Source: Paracoccaceae bacterium (GTDB lineage: Bacteria; Pseudomonadota; Alphaproteobacteria; Rhodobacterales; Rhodobacteraceae). From it: DNA of 64,000 bases. Positions 8,690-16,340 of the stretch are shown piece after piece. The stretch is from assembly GCA_026989355.1 (NCBI GenBank), contig JALSJM010000008.1:62001-126000 (forward strand). The letters are read 5' to 3'. How positions within the stretch are numbered: position 1 is the stretch's first letter; each line of letters starts with the position of its first letter. The translations under genes were made by a program, and so were the position numbers. A model generated the notes under the pieces. That model did no database searches and had not been told where the DNA came from. It was given only the letters and a program-made list of their open reading frames with translations.

Positions 8690-8705
8690 TTTACCAATTG
8701 GTCAG
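8690..8705. promoter_or_regulatory. RutR-type operator between the pyrimidine operon and its regulator
   Basis: The 16-bp site TTTACCAATTGGTCAG contains the perfect 10-bp palindrome ACCAATTGGT at 8693-8702. It matches the RutR consensus I recall from E. coli (TTGACCA-N2-TGGTCAA) at all but two positions. It lies 123 bp upstream of the aminotransferase ATG and 190 bp upstream of the rutR-like ATG. A degenerate relative (GCCAATCGGC) sits at 8669-8678, 24 bp away, and could be a second weak site. Confidence 0.75.
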
Positions 8706-8894
8706 AAAGACGCTAGCAGAGTCGTTTTTCCAGTCAAGCCCTTCCCGCCGCATGTTAGGGCGAATGGGCGCAAGTCAGAAGGAAAAAGCGCCGGCAACGA
8801 TTTTTCATGTAGCCAGAAGCGCCGTCCGGGTTAAAAAGAACGGCACGAACGCAAGTTGTTGCCAGTCGGTTGCCAGTTGCATGAGGAAGCGCGC

Positions 8895-9524
8895 ATGAAT
8901 GCCTCTCCACCCGCTGCGAAAAAGCCCCGGACCCGCATTCAGAAGAAGAACCGCAAGACCATCCTTGATGCGGCACTCGACGTGTTTTCGCAAAACGGCT
9001 TTCGCGGCTCGACACTTGACCAGATCGCCCGGGCCGCGGGGCTGTCGAAGCCGAACCTGCTGTATTATTTTCCTTCGAAGGAAGCAATTCATGTCGAACT
9101 GCTGTCCTGCCTGATGGATACCTGGCTTGATCCGCTGCGCGCCCTCGACCCCGCGGGCGAGCCGAAACGGGAAATCCTGTCCTACGTGCGGCGCAAGCTC
9201 GGGATGAGCCGCGACTATCCGCGCGAGAGCCGCCTGTTCGCCAACGAGATCCTGCAAGGCGCGCCGCGCATCCGCAAGGCGATCCGGGGCGAACTGAAGG
9301 ATCTGGTGGACGAGAAGGCCGAGGTGATCCGCGGCTGGAGCGCCCGGGGGGCGATTGCGCGGGTCAACCCTCATCACCTGATCTTCTCGATCTGGGCGCT
9401 CACCCAGCATTACGCCGATTTCGACGTGCAGGTGCGGCTGATCCTGGAAGATCGCGAAAGCGATCCCTTTCCTGAAGCCGAGCGCTATCTGGAAACCCTG
9501 TTCGACAAGCTGCTGACACCCTGA
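8895..9524 (+). CDS. rutR: TetR-family regulator, RutR-like
   Basis: This 209-residue regulator has an N-terminal helix-turn-helix (TILDAALDVFSQNGFRGSTL, IARAAGLSKPNLLYYFPSKE) followed by the C-terminal ligand domain characteristic of RutR (SRDYPRESRLFANEILQGAP, HHLIFSIWALTQHYADFDVQ). In E. coli RutR binds uracil or thymine, which lifts repression of pyrimidine use. The start at 8895 has GAGGAAG upstream; an earlier in-frame start at 8856 lacks the family's usual beginning. It is divergent from the pyrimidine operon and probably represses it and possibly itself through the operator at 8690-8705. Confidence 0.9.
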   Translation: MNASPPAAKKPRTRIQKKNRKTILDAALDVFSQNGFRGSTLDQIARAAGLSKPNLLYYFPSKEAIHVELLSCLMDTWLDPLRALDPAGEPKREILSYVRRKLGMSRDYPRESRLFANEILQGAPRIRKAIRGELKDLVDEKAEVIRGWSARGAIARVNPHHLIFSIWALTQHYADFDVQVRLILEDRESDPFPEAERYLETLFDKLLTP

Positions 9525-9565
9525 GCCGCCGGGGGAATGAACAACCGGAAAGGCGGCCGGGATCA

Positions 9566-9583
9566 GGCAATGGCGCCATTGCC
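9566..9583. terminator. 18-bp perfect palindrome between convergent genes
   Basis: GGCAATGGC is followed by its exact reverse complement. It lies 42 bp after the rutR-like stop and 69 bp from the end of the convergent ketosynthase gene. There is no T-run on either side, so it may be a bidirectional factor-dependent or 3'-end hairpin. Confidence 0.45.
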
Positions 9584-9651
9584 GGCACCACGCCCGAGCC
9601 ATGCCCGATACGGCTCCGATACGGCGTCGGCGGTTTCAGCCCCGCCACTCC

Positions 9652-10863
9652 TCAGACGAATTTCCGCAGCGCCAGCACCGCGTTCATGCCCCCGAATGCA
9701 AAGGCATTCGACAGCACCGCCCTCACATCGGCCCTGCGCGCCTCGTTGGGAACGACATCCAGCGGACAGTCCGGATCGAACCGGCGAAAACCCACGGTGG
9801 GCGCGATCACCCCTTCGCGCAGAGCCATGATGCAGGCCAGCAGTTCCACCGCCCCGGCAGCACCGATCAGATGCCCGTGCATGGATTTGCCGGACGACAC
9901 CATCAGCCGCCGCGCATGCGGGCCGAACACCCGGGCAAGCGCCGCGCATTCGGTCCGGTCGTTGGCCGCCGTGCCGGTGCCATGCGCATTCACATAGCCC
10001 ACCTGATCGGGGGCCAGGCCGGCATCGGCCAGCGCCCCGGCCATGGCCCGCGCCGCCCCTTCCTGCGAAGGCTGCACGATGTCGGCCGCGTCGGATGTCA
10101 TCGAGAATCCCGCCACCTCGGCCAGGATCGTGGCGCCGCGGGCCCGGGCATGTTCGAGATCCTCGAACACGAATACCGCCGCCCCCTCGCCCAGCACCAT
10201 GCCGTTACGGGTGGCGCAGAAGGGGCGGCAGCCGTCGGAGCTCATCACCCTCAGCCCTTCCCATGCCTTGACGCCGCCGAAACACAGCATCGATTCGGCC
10301 CCGCCCGTCAGCATCACCGGACTCATGCCGCCACGCACCATCTGAAAGGCCTGCCCCATGGCATGGTTCGACGAGGCGCAGGCAGTCGCCACACTGAAAC
10401 TCGGCCCCCGAAGCCCCATCTCCATCGAGACATGCGCCACGGCAGCATTGTTCATCAGGCGGGGCACAACGAAGGGATTTACCCGGTTCTTTCCCGCCTC
10501 GTAAACCGCGCGGCTGCTTTCGTCCCAGGTAGCCACCCCGCCCCCGGCCGCACCCAGCACCACGCCGGTCTGCAGGGCCAGTTCCTCACCGAACACGATG
10601 CCCGACTGCGCCACCGCCTCGCGCGCGGCCAGCAGGGCAAAGCAGGTGAAACGATCGCACAGGGCAAGCTGCCGGCGGGTGAAATGCGCTTCGGGCGCGA
10701 AATCACGCACCTGCGCGCCGATCCGCACCGAAAGGCGCTCTGCATCCCGGAATTCCAGCGGCCCGATGCCACAGCGCCCGGCCTGCAAGGCCGCAAGCGT
10801 TTCGGGCACATTCCGCCCCAGCGGATTGACCGTGCCCTGCCCGGTGATGACAACCCGCCTCAT
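9652..10863 (-). CDS. Beta-ketoacyl-ACP synthase II-like (FabF/NodE type)
   Basis: This 403-residue thiolase-fold condensing enzyme has the Cys-His-His triad intact: C162 in VATACASSNHAMG, H294 in NAHGTGTAAND and H331 in KSMHGH. It should extend acyl chains with malonyl-ACP. Its ATG overlaps the stop of the acyl carrier protein gene (ATGA at 10860-10863). An LpxD-like acyltransferase lies one gene further upstream, so this is not the housekeeping fabF locus; the product may be a specialised acyl chain for lipid A or another acylated amino sugar. The chain identity is unknown. Confidence 0.88.
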   Translation of the reverse strand: MRRVVITGQGTVNPLGRNVPETLAALQAGRCGIGPLEFRDAERLSVRIGAQVRDFAPEAHFTRRQLALCDRFTCFALLAAREAVAQSGIVFGEELALQTGVVLGAAGGGVATWDESSRAVYEAGKNRVNPFVVPRLMNNAAVAHVSMEMGLRGPSFSVATACASSNHAMGQAFQMVRGGMSPVMLTGGAESMLCFGGVKAWEGLRVMSSDGCRPFCATRNGMVLGEGAAVFVFEDLEHARARGATILAEVAGFSMTSDAADIVQPSQEGAARAMAGALADAGLAPDQVGYVNAHGTGTAANDRTECAALARVFGPHARRLMVSSGKSMHGHLIGAAGAVELLACIMALREGVIAPTVGFRRFDPDCPLDVVPNEARRADVRAVLSNAFAFGGMNAVLALRKFV

Positions 10864-11126
10864 GCCGCCTGTTCGGCAATCAGTTCCTCGACCGCTCTCA
10901 CGATCGCGCCGATCGATGAAATGTCGAAACGGCCCTCTTCGGGAGCGCTGGCATTGAAGGGCACCTCTATGCCGAAGGTTTCCTCGATCGCGAAAATCGC
11001 ATCGACCAGCGCCATGCTGTCGATCCCCAGGCTTTCAGGGCTGGCATCGGGGGTGATGTCGGCCGCATCAAGCCCCGCCCGCTCGGCCAGGATGGCTATC
11101 ACCTTCCGCTCAACCTGCACCGTCAT
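10860..11126 (-). CDS. Specialised acyl carrier protein
   Basis: This 88-residue acidic four-helix carrier has the phosphopantetheine Ser at about residue 37 in [19 protein letters not shown]. The DSM variant replaces the DSL of primary AcpP. The length is near normal, and helix II is followed by FGIEVPF. It overlaps the LpxD-like gene by 17 bp and the ketosynthase by 4 bp, so the three are translated together. It probably carries the acyl chain made by the ketosynthase to the acyltransferase, in the manner of AcpXL-type carriers. That role is inferred. Confidence 0.88.
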   Translation of the reverse strand: MTVQVERKVIAILAERAGLDAADITPDASPESLGIDSMALVDAIFAIEETFGIEVPFNASAPEEGRFDISSIGAIVRAVEELIAEQAA

Positions 11127-12255
11127 TACCGCCCTTTTCCCTTCCGGGTTCTCTTCCGGGGGCGGCGGGGCCCTTGCCGCCCTGCACCGCCTTTCTCAGT
11201 TCGGCCACCTGGCGCATCAGCCGCGGCAGGCGGCGCCAGGCCTTCTGGATCTCGATCTGGGTTTCCATCTTCACCGCCGGGCTGCCCAGCAGCACCCGCC
11301 CCGCCGGTGCATTGGTAAAGATCTTGGTGGCGCCGCCGGCGACCACATCATCGCCCACGAAGATGTTGTCGCTGACACCGCACTGTCCGGCCATCACCAC
11401 GCGATCACCGATCCGTGACGATCCCGCAATGCCGACCTGGCCGCACAAGAGGCAATCCTCGCCCACCTCGACATTGTGGCCGATGTGCACGAGATTGTCG
11501 AGCTTGGTGCCACGCCCGATGCGGGTGCTGCGGATCGTGCCCCGGTCGATCGCGGTGTTGGCGCCGATCTCGACATCGTCGCCGATCTCGACCGCGCCCA
11601 GGGAATGGATGCGCGTCCAGTGCTGTCCACCATCCTGCGGCACCGCGCGGCCCAGGCTTTCGCGCACCTGTTCGACAGCGGATTTCTCGGGGGTCACGAA
11701 GGAAAAGCCGTCAGCCCCCACCACGGCGCCGGGCTGCGCGATGAAGCGCGCCCCGATCCGCACCCCGTGGCCGATCCGCACTCCCGGATGAAGCAGCGCA
11801 TCGGCGCCGATTTCCGCGCCGGCCCCGATGCTGACATGCGCGGCAATGCGCGCGCGCGGACCGATCCGCACCCCGGGTCCGATCACCACGAGGGGGCCGA
11901 TCGCCGGGTCATCTCCGATCCGGGCGCTGTCGTCGATCACCGCCGAGGGATGGATGCCCGGGGCAATCCCGGGCCCGCTGTCCATCAGCCGGGTAAGCCC
12001 GGCCATGGCATAGCGCGGACGCGGCACGATGATCGCCGCCTCAAGCCCCAGCGCCTGCCAGTCGGCCCCCGGCCACAGGATGGCCGCCCGTGCCGCCCCC
12101 TGCGACAGCCCCCCGGCGTATTCCTCGCTCATTGCCAGCGCCAGTTCCGACCGCCCCGCGGCCGCGGGTTCGGCGGCACCGGTAACCCGCAGGTCAAGCG
12201 CACCATAGGCCCTTGCCCCCAGTGCCCTGGCGATCTCTGCAATGCTGTGGCTCAT
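11110..12255 (-). CDS. LpxD-like UDP-3-O-acylglucosamine N-acyltransferase paralogue
   Basis: This 381-residue left-handed beta-helix acyltransferase has an N-terminal uridine-binding-like domain, then many hexapeptide repeats (for example [20 protein letters not shown]) and [19 protein letters not shown], which includes the catalytic-type His of LpxD. The C-terminal tail ([20 protein letters not shown], then a Gly/Lys-rich end) is longer than in typical LpxD of about 340 residues. The canonical lpxD normally sits with lpxA, lpxB and fabZ, none of which are here, so this is likely a second copy adapted to the neighbouring acyl carrier protein and ketosynthase. It is cytoplasmic and heads the three-gene operon. 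Confidence 0.82.
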   Translation of the reverse strand: MSHSIAEIARALGARAYGALDLRVTGAAEPAAAGRSELALAMSEEYAGGLSQGAARAAILWPGADWQALGLEAAIIVPRPRYAMAGLTRLMDSGPGIAPGIHPSAVIDDSARIGDDPAIGPLVVIGPGVRIGPRARIAAHVSIGAGAEIGADALLHPGVRIGHGVRIGARFIAQPGAVVGADGFSFVTPEKSAVEQVRESLGRAVPQDGGQHWTRIHSLGAVEIGDDVEIGANTAIDRGTIRSTRIGRGTKLDNLVHIGHNVEVGEDCLLCGQVGIAGSSRIGDRVVMAGQCGVSDNIFVGDDVVAGGATKIFTNAPAGRVLLGSPAVKMETQIEIQKAWRRLPRLMRQVAELRKAVQGGKGPAAPGREPGREKGGNDGAG

Positions 12256-12336
12256 CCCCTGCCCCGTGTCGCGCGCCCGTTTCGTGCCCTTGTCGCACCA
12301 GTATCACGGCGGCCAGCTGCCGCCCTGGCGCAAGAT

Positions 12337-13965
12337 TTAACCGCGAACCTCGGGCAATGCCACCCCGGCCCGAGAAAGGGCGCGGAAAATCTTCGCGTCC
12401 CGCCCGTAGATATCGCGCCGGAACTGGACCCGCCCCTTGGCGGTGGTGAAGGCGGTGCGATAGATCAGGTGAACCGGCACCGGATCCTTCAGGGGAATGG
12501 TGGTTTCCCTGCCGGTGGCCAGCACCTTCTGGAAATGGTCCTCGGGATTGGACATCTGCGGGCGCAGCAGCGCATAGGCAAAATCGAAGGGCCGCTGCAG
12601 GCGGATGCAGCCGTGGCTGTAGGCACGCACGGAATGGCCGAAAAGCTTCTTGGCAGGCGTATCGTGCAGGTAGATGTTGTAGGGGTTGGGGAACATGAAC
12701 TTGACCAGCCCCAGGGCATTGCTCCGGCTTGGCGGCTCTTTCATGTTGAAGGGGAAGCTGCGCTCGTCATACCGGGTGAAATCCACACCGCTTCGCCCCA
12801 CCCGGCGCCCCTGTGCATCCACCAGCTGCAGGTGGCTTACCGCATTCGGATTGCGTTTCAGAAGCGGCAGATATTCCTTGACCGTGATCGAGCGCGGCAC
12901 GTTCCAGGTGGGATTGACCACCATGAATTCCATCACATCGGAAAACTCGGGCGTGCGGCGGTCGTCCTCGGTGGCCCCCACCACGGCGCGGGTTTCGAAG
13001 GTGATCTTGCCGTCATCGATGATCTTCGCGGTGAAATCCGTGATGTTGACAAGCACATGCCGCTTGCCGCGCCGGAAGTTCAGCCAGCGTTCGCGCTCCA
13101 TCGCCACCACGACCTGTTGCAGGCGGTAACGGGCCGGACGGTTGATCTCGGCAATGGTGGCCCTGTCGGCGATGCCGTTGGCCGGCAGCCCGTGTTCGTG
13201 CTGGAACAGCTGCACCGCCTTCTGAAGCCTTGCATCATAGGTGCCCGAACGGCTGCGCCGCATGTAGCCCATGGCCGTCAGCCGGTTCCTCAGCGCCACC
13301 ACGGCCCCGCCGCTCTGGCCGGGCTTCAACGACCTTGCCGGCACCTGCGGGCCGAAACCGCCACGCGCGATCTTCCGTTCAAGCTGCAGCCCGGCCTTCA
13401 TCAGGCGCACATATTCCGGGCTTTTCGGCGGCAGCGCCTTGAGGAACCCGGCGGGCGAGCTGCCGGCAAAGGCCTGCAGCAGCTTCAGCCGGTCGCGCCG
13501 GGGCGTCTTGCGCACGATACCGCTGTCGATCCGGCGCGGCTCGCGGATGATGCCTGACTGGACATCCTGCGCATATTGCAGGAACAGGCGGCTCATCCGC
13601 ACTTCGAGCCGGCCCCGCTCGGCCGGCGTGCGGGCCGAGCGCAGGGCTGCCCTGACCATCTCGGGATCATAGCGTTTCAGCGGCAAGGCATGGCTGCCTG
13701 CCTTGCCCAGAGCAGCCAGGAAGGCCCGCCGGCGCGAAGCATCCCTGCCCCCCCGCCCTGTCCAGATTCCCTTGTAGCCGCGCTCACGGTAGAAGGCGGC
13801 CAGCGCCGGATCCTTCGCCGCCTCGGCCGCGACAGCCTGTTGATAAACGGTGATCCGGGTTTCCACGCCCCATGCGCCCGTGGCCAGCAGAAGACACACG
13901 CCAACCAGCGCAATCAGGGCGGAACGGCCGTGCAGATACGGCAGGCTGGTTCGGGCAAATGTCAT
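12337..13965 (-). CDS. L,D-transpeptidase (YcbB/LdtD-like)
   Basis: This 542-residue cell-wall enzyme starts at 13965 with a membrane anchor or signal (SALIALVGVCLLLATGAWGV). A scaffold region follows, then a peptidoglycan-binding-like domain (LKPGQSGGAVVALRNRLTAM) and a C-terminal YkuD domain with the catalytic motif HGCIRL (Cys near residue 450, in RAYSHGCIRLQRPFDFA). It would make 3-3 crosslinks or attach proteins to peptidoglycan in the periplasm. AGGGG lies before the chosen ATG; a longer frame to 14058 has no signal at its start. A perfect FNR box lies 64-77 bp upstream. The divergent neighbour is a DUF882/M15-type protein. Confidence 0.87.
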   Translation of the reverse strand: MTFARTSLPYLHGRSALIALVGVCLLLATGAWGVETRITVYQQAVAAEAAKDPALAAFYRERGYKGIWTGRGGRDASRRRAFLAALGKAGSHALPLKRYDPEMVRAALRSARTPAERGRLEVRMSRLFLQYAQDVQSGIIREPRRIDSGIVRKTPRRDRLKLLQAFAGSSPAGFLKALPPKSPEYVRLMKAGLQLERKIARGGFGPQVPARSLKPGQSGGAVVALRNRLTAMGYMRRSRSGTYDARLQKAVQLFQHEHGLPANGIADRATIAEINRPARYRLQQVVVAMERERWLNFRRGKRHVLVNITDFTAKIIDDGKITFETRAVVGATEDDRRTPEFSDVMEFMVVNPTWNVPRSITVKEYLPLLKRNPNAVSHLQLVDAQGRRVGRSGVDFTRYDERSFPFNMKEPPSRSNALGLVKFMFPNPYNIYLHDTPAKKLFGHSVRAYSHGCIRLQRPFDFAYALLRPQMSNPEDHFQKVLATGRETTIPLKDPVPVHLIYRTAFTTAKGRVQFRRDIYGRDAKIFRALSRAGVALPEVRG

Positions 13966-13990
13966 GGCAACCCCTGAATTCCTGTGTGAC

Positions 13991-14014
13991 AATCTTCCTT
14001 GCAATCTTCCTTGC
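13991..14014. repeat. Two exact 12-bp tandem units upstream of the L,D-transpeptidase
   Basis: The unit AATCTTCCTTGC occurs twice back to back, between the FNR box and the L,D-transpeptidase start. On the minus strand each unit gives GCAAGGAAGATT, and the AAGATT parts sit where a -10 element would be for an FNR site near -41. It may duplicate a promoter element, or be a chance slippage product. Confidence 0.55.
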
Positions 14015-14028
14015 AATGAGGCGTGCCG

Positions 14029-14042
14029 TTGATCCGGATCAA
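14029..14042. promoter_or_regulatory. Perfect FNR/FnrL box
   Basis: TTGATCCGGATCAA matches the FNR-type consensus TTGAT-N4-ATCAA at every fixed position. It is centred at 14035.5, about 70 bp upstream of the L,D-transpeptidase ATG (minus strand) and about 328 bp upstream of the DUF882 gene (plus strand). A weak -10-like AAGATT at 14003-14008 on the minus strand would place the box near -41, the class II activation position, for the L,D-transpeptidase. The other intergenic bases of 13966-14363 hold no recognisable gene. Confidence 0.7.
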
Positions 14043-14363
14043 TCCGCCACGACGACACTTAGGCCATGCAGGCGGCAAGTCCACTCACTTTTGCATCAGC
14101 GGCCCGGAACGAAAGCAGATGGCGGTCGCCTGTATCCCCATGGCAACACCCGGCAAAAATGGCGGAAAAATGGCAGCGCCCGAGGCATCTGAGCAACATT
14201 TTGCCGATTTGCGATTGGTGAGCATCCGGCAACAATTTCGGCCTTGGCGCATGAATCCTCCTGTGCAATAAAAATCGCACATCTGGGGGCATGAGATGAT
14301 GAAAGCACCGCACGCAGGATCAAGATGCGGCGCAACAAGGGCAACTGGAACAGGCGCTGACCC

Positions 14364-14933
14364 ATGACAACCTCGAATGCTTCGCTTCTGACACGGCGCG
14401 GACTGCTGCGTGCCTTTGCGGCAACCACCCTGATCGCGGCTCCGACCTATTCCAGGGCCGCAGGCTTCCTGCGCGGTGCCGGAGACATTCGCCGCATCCG
14501 CATGTATTCCGGGCGCACCGGTGAATCGATCGACACGATCTACTGGATCGAGGGCCAGTATATCCGGGACGCGCTGAAGGAGATCAACTATTTCATGCGC
14601 GACTGGCGCGAGGACGCGGTAAGGGCAATCGACACCCGCACCATCGACATCATCGCAGCCACTCACGCGCTGCTCGATGTCACCGAGCCATACATGCTGC
14701 TTTCGGGCTATCGCACCGCGCGCACCAATGCAATGCTGCGCGCGCGCTCGCGCCGGGTGGCAAGAAATTCGCTGCATGTGAAAGGCGAAGCCAACGATGT
14801 GCGCCTGAAAACCCGCTCGGTCAGCCAGATCTATCGCGCCGCCGTGGCCTGCCGGGCCGGGGGGGTAGGCAAGTATTCGCGCTCGAACTTCGTTCACATG
14901 GACTGCGGACAGATACGCACCTGGGGCAGTTGA
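14364..14933 (+). CDS. DUF882 / YcbK-like, M15-type murein peptidase-like protein
   Basis: This 189-residue exported protein has a twin-arginine signal (LTRRGLLRAFAATTLIAAP). The C-terminal half keeps the zinc ligands of the peptidase M15A fold: SLHVKGEANDVRL (the His-x6-Asp type motif) and FVHMDCGQIRTWG. Family members are linked to peptidoglycan turnover, and E. coli ycbK lies beside the L,D-transpeptidase gene ycbB, the same pairing as here. The Shine-Dalgarno is weak. A 23-codon frame from 14296 ends in an ATGA overlap with this start and might couple translation, but that is unproven. An intrinsic terminator follows. Confidence 0.85.
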   Translation: MTTSNASLLTRRGLLRAFAATTLIAAPTYSRAAGFLRGAGDIRRIRMYSGRTGESIDTIYWIEGQYIRDALKEINYFMRDWREDAVRAIDTRTIDIIAATHALLDVTEPYMLLSGYRTARTNAMLRARSRRVARNSLHVKGEANDVRLKTRSVSQIYRAAVACRAGGVGKYSRSNFVHMDCGQIRTWGS

Positions 14934-14991
14934 TCCCCTCTGCGCGCCACGATTTGCGACGCAATCCGATACAAGAGGAAAACACGCGGAC

Positions 14992-15013
14992 AGGCGCCCC
15001 CGGGCGCCTTTTT
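14992..15013 (+). terminator. Rho-independent terminator after the DUF882 gene
   Basis: AGGCGCCC at 14992-14999 pairs with GGGCGCCT at 15002-15009, and the transcript then runs into a T-stretch (15009-15013). It is 59 bp past the stop and separates this gene from mtnA. Confidence 0.75.
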
Positions 15014-15052
15014 CCATGGCCGCAGAACCGCGTCTTCGGCGCAGAAGGACGG

Positions 15053-15081
15053 TTGACAGCAGCCCGCCCATGCGGATGATC
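15053..15081 (+). promoter_or_regulatory. Possible sigma-70 promoter for mtnA
   Basis: A perfect -35 hexamer TTGACA (15053-15058) is followed 17 bp later by ATGATC (15076-15081), a weak -10. It lies 72 bp upstream of the mtnA ATG and downstream of the terminator, where a promoter is needed. Confidence 0.4.
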
Positions 15082-15152
15082 TGCGCTCAACCACGGGAAG
15101 AACGGGCCCGGCGCATATCGCGGTCAGGCAAGTGTCAGGGGGGCAACGGCGC

Positions 15153-16250
15153 ATGAAGGTTGGCAGAAAGCATTACCGATCAATCTGGTTCGATACCGAA
15201 ACCCGGCGCGTGCGGATCATCGATCAGCGCTGGCTGCCCCATGAATTCAGGATCGCCGATCTGGTGACACGCAGCGATTTCGTTACCGCCATTGCCGACA
15301 TGTGGGTGCGCGGCGCCCCCCTGATCGGCGCCACCGCCGCCCATGCGATCGCCGAAGACATGAAGCGTGATCCTTCGGATTCCAACCTGGATGCCGCCTG
15401 GGAAGAACTGCACGCCACCCGCCCCACCGCGATCAACCTGCGCTGGGCGCTTGACGGGATGCGTGCCCTCCTGCGGCCCCTGCCCGAGGCCGAACGCGCC
15501 GCAGCCGCCCACCGGCGCGCCCTGGAGATCTGCGATGACGACGTGGAAATCAACCGCAATATCGGCCTTCACGGCCTTGAAACAATTCGCAGGATCGCCT
15601 CTCGGAAAAAACCGGGAGAGGCCGTGAACATCCTCACGCACTGCAATGCCGGCTGGATTGCCACGGTAGACTGGGGCACCGCCACAAGCCCGATGTATCA
15701 CGCCCATGAGGCAGGCATCGCGATCCATGTCTGGGTGGATGAGACCCGGCCGCGCAATCAGGGGGCACAGCTCACCGCATGGGAACTCGGCGCTCACGGC
15801 ATTCCCCACCGCCTTGTCGTGGACAATGCCGGCGGGCACCTCATGCAGCGCGGGCAGGTGGACATGGTGATCGTCGGCACCGATCGCACCACCGCACGGG
15901 GCGATGTGTGCAACAAGATCGGCACCTATCTGAAAGCTCTCGCTGCGCATGACAACGGCGTGCCCTTCTATGTGGCCCTGCCTTCGCCCACCATTGACTG
16001 GAGCGTGCACGACGGCATCGCCGAAATTCCCATCGAAGAGCGCCACGAACGCGAAGTGACGCATGTTCAGGGCCGCCTTGATGACGGCCGCATCGCCGCG
16101 GTGCAAATCAGCCCCGAAGGCACCGAAGCCGGCAACCCGGCCTTCGATGTCACCCCGGCACGGCTGGTGACGGGGCTGATCACCGAGCGCGGCGTCTGCC
16201 GGGCCTCTTCCGAAGGGCTTGCCGCCCTCTTCCCCGAATGCGCGGCCTGA
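15153..16250 (+). CDS. mtnA: S-methyl-5-thioribose-1-phosphate isomerase
   Basis: This 365-residue aldose-ketose isomerase is related to eIF2B. It has the catalytic Cys at about 164 (ILTHCNAGW) and Asp at about 244 ([20 protein letters not shown]), with [13 protein letters not shown] near the N-end. It converts methylthioribose-1-P to methylthioribulose-1-P, and family members also accept 5-deoxyribose-1-P. The start at 15153 follows AGGGGGG; a GTG at 15132 is possible but less likely. The next gene, 90 bp downstream on the same strand, is a class II aldolase fused to a dehydrogenase rather than mtnB, which suggests an aldolase-type salvage route. Confidence 0.92.
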   Translation: MKVGRKHYRSIWFDTETRRVRIIDQRWLPHEFRIADLVTRSDFVTAIADMWVRGAPLIGATAAHAIAEDMKRDPSDSNLDAAWEELHATRPTAINLRWALDGMRALLRPLPEAERAAAAHRRALEICDDDVEINRNIGLHGLETIRRIASRKKPGEAVNILTHCNAGWIATVDWGTATSPMYHAHEAGIAIHVWVDETRPRNQGAQLTAWELGAHGIPHRLVVDNAGGHLMQRGQVDMVIVGTDRTTARGDVCNKIGTYLKALAAHDNGVPFYVALPSPTIDWSVHDGIAEIPIEERHEREVTHVQGRLDDGRIAAVQISPEGTEAGNPAFDVTPARLVTGLITERGVCRASSEGLAALFPECAA

Positions 16251-16340
16251 TCCGCCGCCCCGGACAGCAGCAGGAAGGTGCAGAAACCGCAATCCAGGAC
16301 TGAAACCGCAAGCTGACCGTCTTGCAAGGAGGGTGCAGGC

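Noticed and set aside
11476-13557. 693-codon plus-strand open frame across lpxD and the L,D-transpeptidase
   Set aside because: It is antisense to two well-supported genes and has no recognisable motif or ribosome site.
13991-14014. Short tandem repeats as a CRISPR array
   Set aside because: Two 12-bp units with no spacer, and no cas genes anywhere in the window.
14296-14367. 23-codon leader frame ending in an ATGA overlap with the DUF882 gene
   Set aside because: Only one overlap and a weak ribosome site support it. Kept as a remark in the DUF882 entry rather than called.
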